Of a stretch of 64,000 nucleotides of DNA, positions 46,316-54,781 are shown in pieces. The notes under the pieces are model-generated. The model was not told the DNA's origin. It searched no databases and was given only the letters and a program-made list of their open reading frames with translations. This DNA comes from Bryobacteraceae bacterium (GTDB lineage Bacteria > Acidobacteriota > Terriglobia > Bryobacterales > Bryobacteraceae): assembly GCA_023384675.1 (NCBI GenBank), contig JAHDVK010000011.1, positions 1 to 64,000 of the forward strand, read 5' to 3'. The position numbers and the translations under genes are program-made. The stretch's first letter is position 1; the number at the start of each line of letters is the position of its first letter.

Positions 46316-48403
46316 ATGCCTACCACGCGCCGGACCTTTCTTGCGGGCAGCGCCGCTGCCGCTTCTCTTCTGCAGGCTCAAAGCGGGGCGCCCGCTGCCG
46401 CGAGCGTGCCGCCGCTCAACCAGATGCTGCCGCTGCGCTTCCGGCAGGTGCATCTGGACTTCCACACGAGCGAACAGATTGAAGGCATCGGCGCGGCGTT
46501 CGATCCGGAGCAGTTCGCCGCCGCCGTCGAGAAGGCGCGGGTGAATTCGATCACCTGCTTCGCGCGCTGCCACCACGGGATGATCTATTACGACACGAAG
46601 ACGAATCCCGAGCGCCGCCATCCGCACATGAAGCGGAATCTGCTGAAGGAGCAGATCGAGGCGTGCCACAAGCGCAACATCCGCGTGCCGATTTATACGA
46701 CGGTGCAGTGGGACTACTACTCGTCGGTCCACAACCCCGAATGGTGGGTGCTGGATGAGAAGGGCCAGCCAACGGGGACGCCGATCAATGAGCCGGGCTT
46801 CTACCGGAATCTGTGCGTGTTCACCGGCTACGGCGAATTTCTGAAGGCGCACGTGAAGGATCTGTTCGATGCGGTGCCAGTGGACGGAGTGTTTTTCGAT
46901 ATTGTGCAGCCGCGCGACTGCCACTGCGCCGTGTGCCGTGTGGCCATGCGCAAAGCCGGCGTGGATCCGCGGAACGAAGAGCGCCGCCGGGCCTTCTCCG
47001 TAGAGCGGATCAATCAATGGAAGCGCGACACGACGGCGTTCGTCCACGGGATCAACAAGAACGTGTCGGTGTTTTACAACGCCGGTCACATTGGGCCGAG
47101 GCACCGGCCGGTGCAGTCCGCTTATACGCACTTTGAGCTGGAGTCGCTGCCGAGCGGCGGCTGGGGTTATCTGGATTTCCCGCTGAAGCAGCGGTATGTG
47201 CGCACGCTGGGCATTGAGGCGCTGGGCATGACGGGCAAGTTTCACACGTCGTGGGGCGATTTTCATTCGCTGAAGAACCAGGCGGCGCTCGATTTCGAAT
47301 GCAGCCTGATGCTGGCGCTGGGGGCGAAGTGTTCGATTGGGGATCAGTTACACCCGTCGGGGCGGCTGGATGCGGCGACGTATGAACTGATCGGGCACAC
47401 GTTCGCGCAGGTCGAAAAGAAGGAACCGTGGTGTGTGGACGCGAAGCCGGTGAGCGACGTGGGCGTGATGACGCCTGAGGAGTTCATTGGCGGGGCGGCG
47501 CGGACGCTGCCAGCGGCGTGCTGGGGCGCGGTGCGGATGCTGACCGAGTTGCGCGTGCAGTTTGACGTGCTGGATTCGAAGTCGGATTTCGCGGGCTATC
47601 GAGTGTTGGTGCTGCCGGACCGGATTCCGGTGGACGCGGCGCTAGCGGCGAAGCTCGAGGCGTTTGTCCAAAAAGGCGGCGCGCTGCTGGCGAGTTACGA
47701 ATCGGGGCTGGATCCGAAGGGCGAGCGTTTCGTGCTGCCGTCGCTGGGTGTGGACCTGGTGGGCGATGCGCCATTCAGCCCGGATTTTCTGGTGCCGCGC
47801 GGGGCCTTCAGCGTGGATCTGCCGGAGACCGAACTGGTGATGTACCTGAAGGGCAAGCAGGTGAAGACGCGGCCTGGCGCGATCGTGGAGGTGGACGTGC
47901 GCGCGCCGTATTTCAACCGGACGGCGGATCATTTCTGCTCACACCGGCACACGCCTTCGTCGGGCAAGCCGGCGGGGTATCCGGGCATTGTGGGCAACGG
48001 GAGGAACATCTACTTCATGCACCCGGTGTTCGAGCAGTATCAGGTGAATGCGCCGCGGTGGGTGAAGGCGATGGTGGGGGCTGCGTTGCGGCGGCAGTTG
48101 CCGGACCCGGCACTGCGCGTGGAGGGGCCGTCGACATTGATGGCCGCGGTGAACGAGCAGCCTTCGCGATACGTGGTCCATCTGCTGCACTACATTCCCG
48201 AGCGGCGCGGGCAGACGCTGGACGTGATCGAGGACGTGATTCCGCTGCACGAAGTGAAGTTGTCGGCGAAGCTGCCGCGCGCGGTGAAGCGTGTGATGAC
48301 GGCGCCGGAGGGCGCGGTGCTGCCGCACACGGTGCGCGACGGGCGCGTGCATTTCACGCTGCCGAGGCTCGAAGGGCATCAGATGATCGCGCTGGAGGTG
48401 TAA
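46316..48403 (+). CDS. Tat-exported putative glycoside hydrolase (GHL6-like)
   Basis: 695 residues. Tat leader TTRRTFLAGSAAAA. Residues about 45-400 form a TIM-barrel-like region (RFRQVHLDFHTSEQIEG, PVDGVFFDIVQPRDCHCAVCR) of the kind called hypothetical glycosyl hydrolase 6, often compared with alpha-L-fucosidases. A beta-galactosidase-trimerisation/glutamine-amidotransferase-like domain follows (about 400-600). Asp residues in FFDIVQPRDC are catalytic candidates. AAGGA lies before the ATG. Substrate unknown. Confidence 0.75.
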   Translation: MPTTRRTFLAGSAAAASLLQAQSGAPAAASVPPLNQMLPLRFRQVHLDFHTSEQIEGIGAAFDPEQFAAAVEKARVNSITCFARCHHGMIYYDTKTNPERRHPHMKRNLLKEQIEACHKRNIRVPIYTTVQWDYYSSVHNPEWWVLDEKGQPTGTPINEPGFYRNLCVFTGYGEFLKAHVKDLFDAVPVDGVFFDIVQPRDCHCAVCRVAMRKAGVDPRNEERRRAFSVERINQWKRDTTAFVHGINKNVSVFYNAGHIGPRHRPVQSAYTHFELESLPSGGWGYLDFPLKQRYVRTLGIEALGMTGKFHTSWGDFHSLKNQAALDFECSLMLALGAKCSIGDQLHPSGRLDAATYELIGHTFAQVEKKEPWCVDAKPVSDVGVMTPEEFIGGAARTLPAACWGAVRMLTELRVQFDVLDSKSDFAGYRVLVLPDRIPVDAALAAKLEAFVQKGGALLASYESGLDPKGERFVLPSLGVDLVGDAPFSPDFLVPRGAFSVDLPETELVMYLKGKQVKTRPGAIVEVDVRAPYFNRTADHFCSHRHTPSSGKPAGYPGIVGNGRNIYFMHPVFEQYQVNAPRWVKAMVGAALRRQLPDPALRVEGPSTLMAAVNEQPSRYVVHLLHYIPERRGQTLDVIEDVIPLHEVKLSAKLPRAVKRVMTAPEGAVLPHTVRDGRVHFTLPRLEGHQMIALEV

Positions 48404-48828
48404 ACGCGCACGCGCGAGAAGCCTTCGTCCACCGAGGGTGGAACGAGGCGCGCGGCCATGGCCCGCATGGCGGCTTCGGGTACCACGCGTTCGCGCGCGG
48501 CATTGCGGCGGAGGCATTCCTCGAGAGGCACGTCGAAGAACACGCATTCGATGTCGCAGCCGTGGAGTTCGGCCCAGCGAATCCAGCAACGGCGCTCCCA
48601 CCATGCAAGGGCGGTAGAGTCAATCCAGGTTTCGGCGGCGCCGGCCTCGAGGCGCGCGGCGCAGAGGCGGCGCATGGTCCGGAAGACCAGGCGGTTGATG
48701 TTCTGGTTCGTCTCATCGCCCGTGAGCAGGGCGCGGGCGGCGTCGGAGGAAAGCGCGGGGAGGCCCTGTTCGCGCAGCCAGGTGGACTTGCCGGAGGCGG
48801 GGAGTCCGACAGTGAGGCCGAGGCGCAT
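48379..48828 (-). CDS. P-loop AAA/Zeta-like kinase
   Basis: 149 residues. Walker A GLPASGKST (8-16), a DNA/RNA-kinase-like region with LSSDAAR and an Asp-containing WIDSTALAWWERR, plus LEECLRRNAARERVVPE. These resemble the small polynucleotide or gluconate-type kinases. It ends a long minus-strand fad operon 5 bp after fadE, and its 3' end overlaps the convergent GHL6-like gene by 25 bp. Substrate unknown. Confidence 0.75.
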   Translation of the reverse strand: MRLGLTVGLPASGKSTWLREQGLPALSSDAARALLTGDETNQNINRLVFRTMRRLCAARLEAGAAETWIDSTALAWWERRCWIRWAELHGCDIECVFFDVPLEECLRRNAARERVVPEAAMRAMAARLVPPSVDEGFSRVRVYTSSAII

Positions 48829-48833
48829 GTCGC

Positions 48834-50570
48834 TTAGAAGACCCAGCCGCCCGCTTCGAGGACGCGCGCGGCGATGCGGCGGCGGGCGGCGACGAGGTCC
48901 ACGGGTTCGGCTTTCGCGAGGCGCTTGAGAGCGGCAAGGGAGATGCGGAGTTCGTCGCCTTCGCGGGTGGCGCAGAGGACGAGGCGGGCCGAGTCCTCGA
49001 CGGCGCGCAGGGTGGTGTCGTTGAAGACGGCCGCGGCATCGGCGGCGAGCGCGGCTTTCGGTGAATTGGCGAGGCGGGCTGCGCGGAGCGAGACGCACTC
49101 CATGGTGAGCGCGCCCATGGCGGCGTCGGTGAGGGCGGCGAGCACTTCCTGCTGCTGTTCGAGCTGATCGCGGAAGCGGGCGTAGGCGGCGCCGAGGGCG
49201 AGCAGCGCGATCTGCTTCGCGGCGTGAGCGGGCGCGGGGCGGACGCCGGGCGAGGGGGGCTCGAGCAGCGCGGCCTGGACGCGTTTGACGGCGCTGATGA
49301 GGTCGAGTTGACCGCGGACGGCGCGCTTCAGCAGCATGCCGGTGGCGAGCAGGCGGTTGATTTCGTTGGTGCCTTCGAAGATGCGGTTGATGCGGGAATC
49401 GCGGTAGGCGCGTTCGACGAGGTAATCCTGGTGGTAGCCGTAGCCGCCGTGGATTTGGACGCCCTCGTCGACGACAAAATCGAGCATTTCGCTGGCGAAG
49501 ACCTTCACCATGCTGCATTCGGCGGCGAATTCCTCGATGGCTTTGAGTTTGGCGCGGGCTGCATCGGGGGCGGACCAGGTGAAGTCCCCGAGGCGCGATT
49601 CGATAAAGCCACACGCGGCGTAGCTGAGGGTTTCGGCGGCGAAGATACGGACGGCCATCTCCGCGAGTTTGGCCTGGATCAGGCCGAAGCGGGCGATGGG
49701 TCCGCCGAAGGCGTGGCGTTCCTGAGCGTATGCGGCGCTGACCTTGAGCACCTGTTTTGCGCCTCCGACGGCGAAGGGGCCGAGTTTGAGGCGGCCCAGG
49801 TTGAGGATGTTGAAGGCGATGATGTGGCCGCGGCCGATCTCGCCGAGCAGGTTCTCGACGGGAACGCGGACGTTGTCGAGATAGACAGCGCAGGTAGAGG
49901 AGCCTTGAATGCCCATCTTGGCTTCTTCGTGGCCGATGGAGACGCCCTCGGAGCCGCGCTCCACCAGAAAGGCGGTGAACTTGTCGGCAGCGCCGCCGAT
50001 TTTGGCGAAAATTGTGAATAAATCGGCCTTTCCGGCGTTCGTAATCCACATTTTCGAGCCGTTCAGCACATAGTGAGTGCCTTCGGCGTTGAGATCGGCT
50101 CGGGTTTTGACGGCGAGGGCGTCGGAGCCGGCGTGGGGTTCGGTGAGGGCGTAAGCGCCGATGAGTTCGCCGGAGACCAGGCGGGGAAGGTAGCGCTGTT
50201 TCTGTTCTTCCGTGCCAAACAAGAGGACGGGGAGGGTCCCGATGCCGGCGTGCGCGCCATGCCAGCCGGCGTAGCTGCCGTCGCGGGCGAGGCCTTCGGC
50301 GACGATCATCGCCGAGGTGAGGTCCATCTCCATGCCGCCGTAGGCCTCGGGGACGACGACGCCGGTGAGGCCGAGTTCGCAGGACTTGCGGAGCAGGGCG
50401 ACGGCGGCGTCATGGTCCTTGTGCGCGATGCGGTCGAGCACGGGTTCGGCTTCGTTGCGCCAGAATTCGTCCACGGTCTTGCGGACGGCGCGGTGTTCTT
50501 CGGTGAAGTCTTCGGGGGTGAAGACGTCCTCAGCATTCAGCGCGCGGGTGAGAAATTCGCCGCCGATCAT
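48834..50570 (-). CDS. fadE: Acyl-CoA dehydrogenase
   Basis: 578 residues, longer than short-chain dehydrogenases, with an extra C-terminal helical region. Flavin-site features ALTEPHAGSDA and WITNAGKADLF, and near the C-terminus RDSRINRIFEGTNEIN, which supplies the catalytic Glu in the usual region. It makes the trans-2-enoyl-CoA in beta-oxidation. The ATG overlaps the thiolase stop (ATGA). Part of fadN-fadA-fadE. Confidence 0.95.
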   Translation of the reverse strand: MIGGEFLTRALNAEDVFTPEDFTEEHRAVRKTVDEFWRNEAEPVLDRIAHKDHDAAVALLRKSCELGLTGVVVPEAYGGMEMDLTSAMIVAEGLARDGSYAGWHGAHAGIGTLPVLLFGTEEQKQRYLPRLVSGELIGAYALTEPHAGSDALAVKTRADLNAEGTHYVLNGSKMWITNAGKADLFTIFAKIGGAADKFTAFLVERGSEGVSIGHEEAKMGIQGSSTCAVYLDNVRVPVENLLGEIGRGHIIAFNILNLGRLKLGPFAVGGAKQVLKVSAAYAQERHAFGGPIARFGLIQAKLAEMAVRIFAAETLSYAACGFIESRLGDFTWSAPDAARAKLKAIEEFAAECSMVKVFASEMLDFVVDEGVQIHGGYGYHQDYLVERAYRDSRINRIFEGTNEINRLLATGMLLKRAVRGQLDLISAVKRVQAALLEPPSPGVRPAPAHAAKQIALLALGAAYARFRDQLEQQQEVLAALTDAAMGALTMECVSLRAARLANSPKAALAADAAAVFNDTTLRAVEDSARLVLCATREGDELRISLAALKRLAKAEPVDLVAARRRIAARVLEAGGWVF

Positions 50571-51694
50571 AGGGCCTCCAGAATTCCGGCGGCGCCCTGG
50601 CCGCCGCCGATGCACATCGTGACCATGCCGTAGCGATGACCTTGGCGGCGCATTTCGCGCAGGATGGTGGCGGTGAGCTTCGCGCCGGTGCAGCCCAGCG
50701 GATGGCCGAGAGCGATGGCGCCGCCGTTGACGTTGACCTTTGCCGGATCGAGGCCCGCCTCGCGGATGACGGCCAGGGCTTGCACGGCGAAGGCTTCGTT
50801 GAGTTCGATGATGCCGATGTCCGCGAGCTTGAGGTTGGCCAGGGCGAGGGCTTTCGGGATGGCGTAGACCGGGCCGAGGCCCATGAGTTCAGGGGCGATG
50901 CCCGCCACGGCGTAGCTCACGAGCCGGGCCATCGGCGCGAGGCCCCATTCGCGGGCCTTTTCTTCGGAGACGATGAGGGCGGCGGCTGCGCCGTCGGACA
51001 TCTGCGAGGCGTTGCCCGCCGTGACCGTGCCTTTGGCGTGGAAGGCGGCGCGGAGCTTGGCGAGCGCATCGAGCGAAGTGCCGGCGCGGGGGCCCTCATC
51101 CTTCGTCAACTCCGGCAGGGGGACGATCTCTTCGTCGAAGTGGCCGGCGGCCTGGGCCATGAGGGCGCGTTCGTGGGAGCGGAGCGCGAAGGCGTCCTGC
51201 TCCTCGCGGGAGATGCCCAACTGCCGCTGGACGCGTTCGGCGGTGAGGCCCATCGAAATATAAATCTCGGGCCATTCGTCCACCAATTTCGGATTGGGAG
51301 CGAATTTGTAGCCCGCCATGGGGACCATGGACATGCTTTCCGTGCCGCCCGCGATGATGGCGTGGGCGCCGCCCGCGCGGATGCGGTCCACGGCCATCGC
51401 GATGGCCTGGAGGCCGGAGGAGCAGAAGCGGTTGATGGTGACGGCCGGGGTTTCGACGGGCAGGCCCGCGGCGAGGGCGGCGACGCGGGCGACGTTCATG
51501 CCCTGCTCGCCTTCGGGCATCGCGCAGCCGAGGATGACGTCATCGACGGCCGCGGGCCGAAGTTGGGGGTGGCGCTGGAGCAGGCCGCGGATGGCGGTGG
51601 CGGCGAGGTCGTCGGGGCGGGTGTGGCGAAGCGAACCTTTGGGCGCTTTGCCGACGGGGGTGCGGACGCAGTCGATGATGAGGGCTTCTTTCAT
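50567..51694 (-). CDS. fadA: Acetyl-CoA acyltransferase (3-ketoacyl-CoA thiolase)
   Basis: 375 residues. Active-site Cys91 in NRFCSSG, His in GGAIALGHPLGCTGA and the C-terminal MCIGGGQGAA. It catalyses the last beta-oxidation step. A start at 51694 gives the standard N-terminus KEALIIDCVRTPVGK. It follows fadN by 5 bp and overlaps fadE. Confidence 0.96.
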   Translation of the reverse strand: MKEALIIDCVRTPVGKAPKGSLRHTRPDDLAATAIRGLLQRHPQLRPAAVDDVILGCAMPEGEQGMNVARVAALAAGLPVETPAVTINRFCSSGLQAIAMAVDRIRAGGAHAIIAGGTESMSMVPMAGYKFAPNPKLVDEWPEIYISMGLTAERVQRQLGISREEQDAFALRSHERALMAQAAGHFDEEIVPLPELTKDEGPRAGTSLDALAKLRAAFHAKGTVTAGNASQMSDGAAAALIVSEEKAREWGLAPMARLVSYAVAGIAPELMGLGPVYAIPKALALANLKLADIGIIELNEAFAVQALAVIREAGLDPAKVNVNGGAIALGHPLGCTGAKLTATILREMRRQGHRYGMVTMCIGGGQGAAGILEAL

Positions 51695-51699
51695 CGCGG

Positions 51700-53820
51700 T
51701 TAGTTCCTCAAGGGCTTTCCGGTCTTCAGGGTGTGGCTGATGCGCTCCTGGGTGGCGCGGGTTCCGCAGAGCGAGAGGAAGGCTTCGCGTTCGAGGTCGA
51801 GCAGGTGCTGCTCGCTGACTTCGCGCTCGCCCGGGTGCGCGCCGCCGGTGAGGATGCGGGCGAGTTTTTGCGCGATGAGGAAGTCGTGATCGCTGATGTA
51901 GCCGGATTCGCGCATCAGCCACGCGCCCTGTTTCAGGGCGGCATAGCCGGGGTCACCGCCGACTTTGATGTCCGTGCGCGGCACGCCGGGCTGGTAGGAG
52001 CGTGTCATGGCCAGGGCGAGAGCTTTGGCGTCGTTGAGCAGGCGGTGCGGGTTCATGGTGACCCCGGCGGCTTTGTCGAGCAGGCCGAGCTCCCTGGCAT
52101 GAGGGGCGGAAGTGGAGACCTTGGCCAGCCCAATGAGTTCGAAGCAGCGGCGGGGGTCCTTCAGGCGGGCGATCATCTCCTTGCAGCCGCCCGCCGCCGG
52201 GATGACGCCGACGCCCACCTCAACGAGGCCCATGTAGAGTTCGGCCTGCGCCTGCACGCCGCGCGCGTGCAGGATGAGTTCGCAGCCGCCGCCGAGGGCG
52301 CGGCCGTGGGGGGCGGCGATGACGGGTTTTGGGGCGTATTTCAGCCGCATGTACATCTGCTGGAAGTGATGGACCATCGCGCCGAGTTCGTCCCATTCCT
52401 CTTCCTGGGCGGCCAGCAGCACGGTCATCAGATTCGCGCCCGCCGAGAACAGATCGCCGCGGGCGCTGACGACCATGGCGTCGAAGTTCTGTTCGAGTTC
52501 GGCGAGGCCCGCGTCCACCATCTGGACGAAGTCCTCGCTGAGCACGTTCATCTTCGAGTGGATTTCGAGCTGCAGGACGCCATCGCCGAGGTCCACCAGA
52601 GAAGCGCCGGGGTTCTTATTGACGAGCGCGCCGCGCGCGACGATAGCGGGGGGCTTGCCGGCGAGCGCGTCGCGAATCTCGAAGGGGCCGAAGGTGTGGC
52701 CGTAGCCCCAGCGCATCGCATTGTCGACATCTTCGGGCGCGTGGGCGATGGCGGGGGCCATGGCTTCGGCGTAGGCGATGAGGTCATCAAGCAGGGGTTT
52801 GAGGAAAGCGCCGGCCTTGCCGGTGTCCCGGACCAGGAAGCGCAGGCGCTCGCCGAGGTCCTCGATGAGCAGGGCTTCGTCCACGGCGGCGAGTTTGACC
52901 TTCTTCGCGGGGGCGTAATCGAAGGTGGCGAGATCGAGCGCGTGAATCTCCTTCTTGGGACCGACGCGTTTATAGAAGCCCTGGGCGGCTTTTTCGCCGA
53001 TCCAGCCGCGATCGAGCAACTGCTGAAGGAAGGCGGGAACGCGGAAGCGTTCGCGCCAGGGGTCGTCCGCGGCCATCTCGTACAGGTTGCGGGAGACGAA
53101 GGTCCAGACATCCACGCCGACCACGTCGAGCAGGCGGAGCGAGGCGGACTTGGGCAGGCCGATCAGGGGGCCGGTGAGCAGGTCCACCTCCTCGACGCTC
53201 AGGTTCTGCTCCACCATGAGCTTTGCCACCGTGGCGCCGAAAAAGCTGCCGATGCGGTTGGCGATAAAGTTAGGCGTGTCTTTGCAGCGGACCACGCCTT
53301 TGCCGAGGCGCACTTCGGCGAACCGGGCGACTTGATCGAGCAGATCCGGGCGGGTACCGGGTCCGGGGATTAGTTCGAGCAGGTGGAGGTAGCGGGGCGG
53401 GTTAAAGAAGTGGGTCCCGAGGAAGCGCTGCTGGAGGCCGGGTGCGAAACCTGCGGCGATGGCGCTGAGAGGGATGCCTGAGGTGTTAGTGGAAAGTACG
53501 GCCGCCGGGTGGGCGGATTCGGCGACGCGCGCCCAGAGCGAGCGTTTGATCTCGAGATTTTCGGTGACGGCTTCGATCACCCAGTCGTACTTGGCGAGGC
53601 GCGGCAGGCCTTCGTCGAAGGAGGATGTCTCCACCAGCGCGACGCCTTTCTCGACGAAAAAGGCCGCGGGCGAGGCCTTGCGGGCGGCTTCGAGGCCCTG
53701 GCGGGCGCGCACCGGGTCGAGATCCATGAGCAGGGAGGGGATCCCCGCGTTGGCGAAATGCGCGGCGATCTTTGCGCCCATCGTACCCGCGCCCAAAACC
53801 GCAACCTGGCGGACCTGCAT
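51700..53820 (-). CDS. fadN: Bifunctional 3-hydroxyacyl-CoA dehydrogenase/enoyl-CoA hydratase
   Basis: 706 residues in FadN order: N-terminal NAD-binding 3-hydroxyacyl-CoA dehydrogenase (VAVLGAGTMGAKIAAHFA, 6-23) and dimerisation domains, then a C-terminal crotonase domain (SARGDLFSAGANL, PHGRALGGGCELILHA). In FadB the order is reversed. It performs the hydration and second oxidation of beta-oxidation. The ATG at 53820 places the dinucleotide fold at the N-terminus. First of the three fad genes, 54 bp after rsmI. Confidence 0.94.
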   Translation of the reverse strand: MQVRQVAVLGAGTMGAKIAAHFANAGIPSLLMDLDPVRARQGLEAARKASPAAFFVEKGVALVETSSFDEGLPRLAKYDWVIEAVTENLEIKRSLWARVAESAHPAAVLSTNTSGIPLSAIAAGFAPGLQQRFLGTHFFNPPRYLHLLELIPGPGTRPDLLDQVARFAEVRLGKGVVRCKDTPNFIANRIGSFFGATVAKLMVEQNLSVEEVDLLTGPLIGLPKSASLRLLDVVGVDVWTFVSRNLYEMAADDPWRERFRVPAFLQQLLDRGWIGEKAAQGFYKRVGPKKEIHALDLATFDYAPAKKVKLAAVDEALLIEDLGERLRFLVRDTGKAGAFLKPLLDDLIAYAEAMAPAIAHAPEDVDNAMRWGYGHTFGPFEIRDALAGKPPAIVARGALVNKNPGASLVDLGDGVLQLEIHSKMNVLSEDFVQMVDAGLAELEQNFDAMVVSARGDLFSAGANLMTVLLAAQEEEWDELGAMVHHFQQMYMRLKYAPKPVIAAPHGRALGGGCELILHARGVQAQAELYMGLVEVGVGVIPAAGGCKEMIARLKDPRRCFELIGLAKVSTSAPHARELGLLDKAAGVTMNPHRLLNDAKALALAMTRSYQPGVPRTDIKVGGDPGYAALKQGAWLMRESGYISDHDFLIAQKLARILTGGAHPGEREVSEQHLLDLEREAFLSLCGTRATQERISHTLKTGKPLRN

Positions 53821-53874
53821 GGTGTTCAGCCTGCCTCTCTTTCCATTTGACAAAGTGTAGCGGAATCGGCCGAA

Positions 53875-54705
53875 TCAGCGGCGCGCTTCGACGGCGGCGT
53901 AGACTTCGCGCTTGGGGAGTCCGCGCTCGCGGGCAACCTGTTTGATCGCCTCCATGCGCGGCATGCCCTGGGCTTCGAGGGCGAGCACGGCGGAAGCCAC
54001 GTCGCTGTCATCCGCTTCGACAGGCGCGGGTCCGGCGACGAGGGTGAATTCGCCGCGAATCTGATCGCGGGCGGCGAGCGTGGCGCGGACCTCCGAAGCT
54101 CTTCCGCGAAGGAACTCCTCGTGGAGCTTGGTGAGTTCGCGCGCGACGGCGACTTCGGGGTCGCGGCGGATTTCGGCGATATCGGCGAGCGATTCGAGGA
54201 TCCGGTGAGGGGCTTCGTAGAAGACCAGAGTCGCGGTCTCGCTGTTCAGCGACTCGAGCAGGCGGCGGCGTTCGCCGGATTTACGGGGCAGGAATCCGCA
54301 GAAACGGAAGGCGTCCGTGGGCAGGCCGGCCGCGGCCAACGCGGCGAGCAGGGCGGAGGCGCCGGGCACAGGGGTGACGCGGATGCCGCGCGCGGCGGCT
54401 TCGCGGACCAGCCGGTAGCCGGGGTCGGAGATGAGCGGGGTGCCGGCGTCGGAGACGAGCGCGACGGCATCGCCGGCCTCGAGCCGGGCGAGGAGTTCGG
54501 CGGTGCGGGCGGCTTCGTTGTGCTCGTGCAGGCTGAGGGTGGGTGACGAGATTCCGAAATGGGTCAATAACTTACGGGTGTGGCGGGTGTCCTCGCAGGC
54601 GATGACGGCGGCGGCGCGGAGCGTTGCCACGGCCCGGTAGGTGATGTCGTCGAGATTGCCGATCGGGGTGGCGACGATCGACAGCACGCCTGGATTCTCA
54701 GCCAT
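53875..54705 (-). CDS. rsmI: 16S rRNA (cytidine-1402-2'-O)-methyltransferase
   Basis: 276 residues of the tetrapyrrole-methylase fold. Motifs: VATPIGNLDDITYRAV at the N-terminus, SDAGTPLISDPGYRLV, PGASALLAALAAAGLP and YEAPHRI. It methylates C1402 of 16S rRNA at the 2'-O position. The C-terminal region ends in a short helical tail. It may be co-transcribed with fadN, or fadN may have its own promoter. Confidence 0.95.
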   Translation of the reverse strand: MAENPGVLSIVATPIGNLDDITYRAVATLRAAAVIACEDTRHTRKLLTHFGISSPTLSLHEHNEAARTAELLARLEAGDAVALVSDAGTPLISDPGYRLVREAAARGIRVTPVPGASALLAALAAAGLPTDAFRFCGFLPRKSGERRRLLESLNSETATLVFYEAPHRILESLADIAEIRRDPEVAVARELTKLHEEFLRGRASEVRATLAARDQIRGEFTLVAGPAPVEADDSDVASAVLALEAQGMPRMEAIKQVARERGLPKREVYAAVEARR

Positions 54706-54781
54706 TCTGCTGAATAGTATCGCGTCATTGCCCTGAAGAATTGCTACGGACTTGCCGATACCAGAGTGATGAGGTGCGAAC

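Noticed and set aside
49224-50021. Long open frame on the + strand opposite fadE
   Set aside because: It lies entirely over fadE, whose motifs are clear; composition matches an antisense shadow in a high-GC gene.
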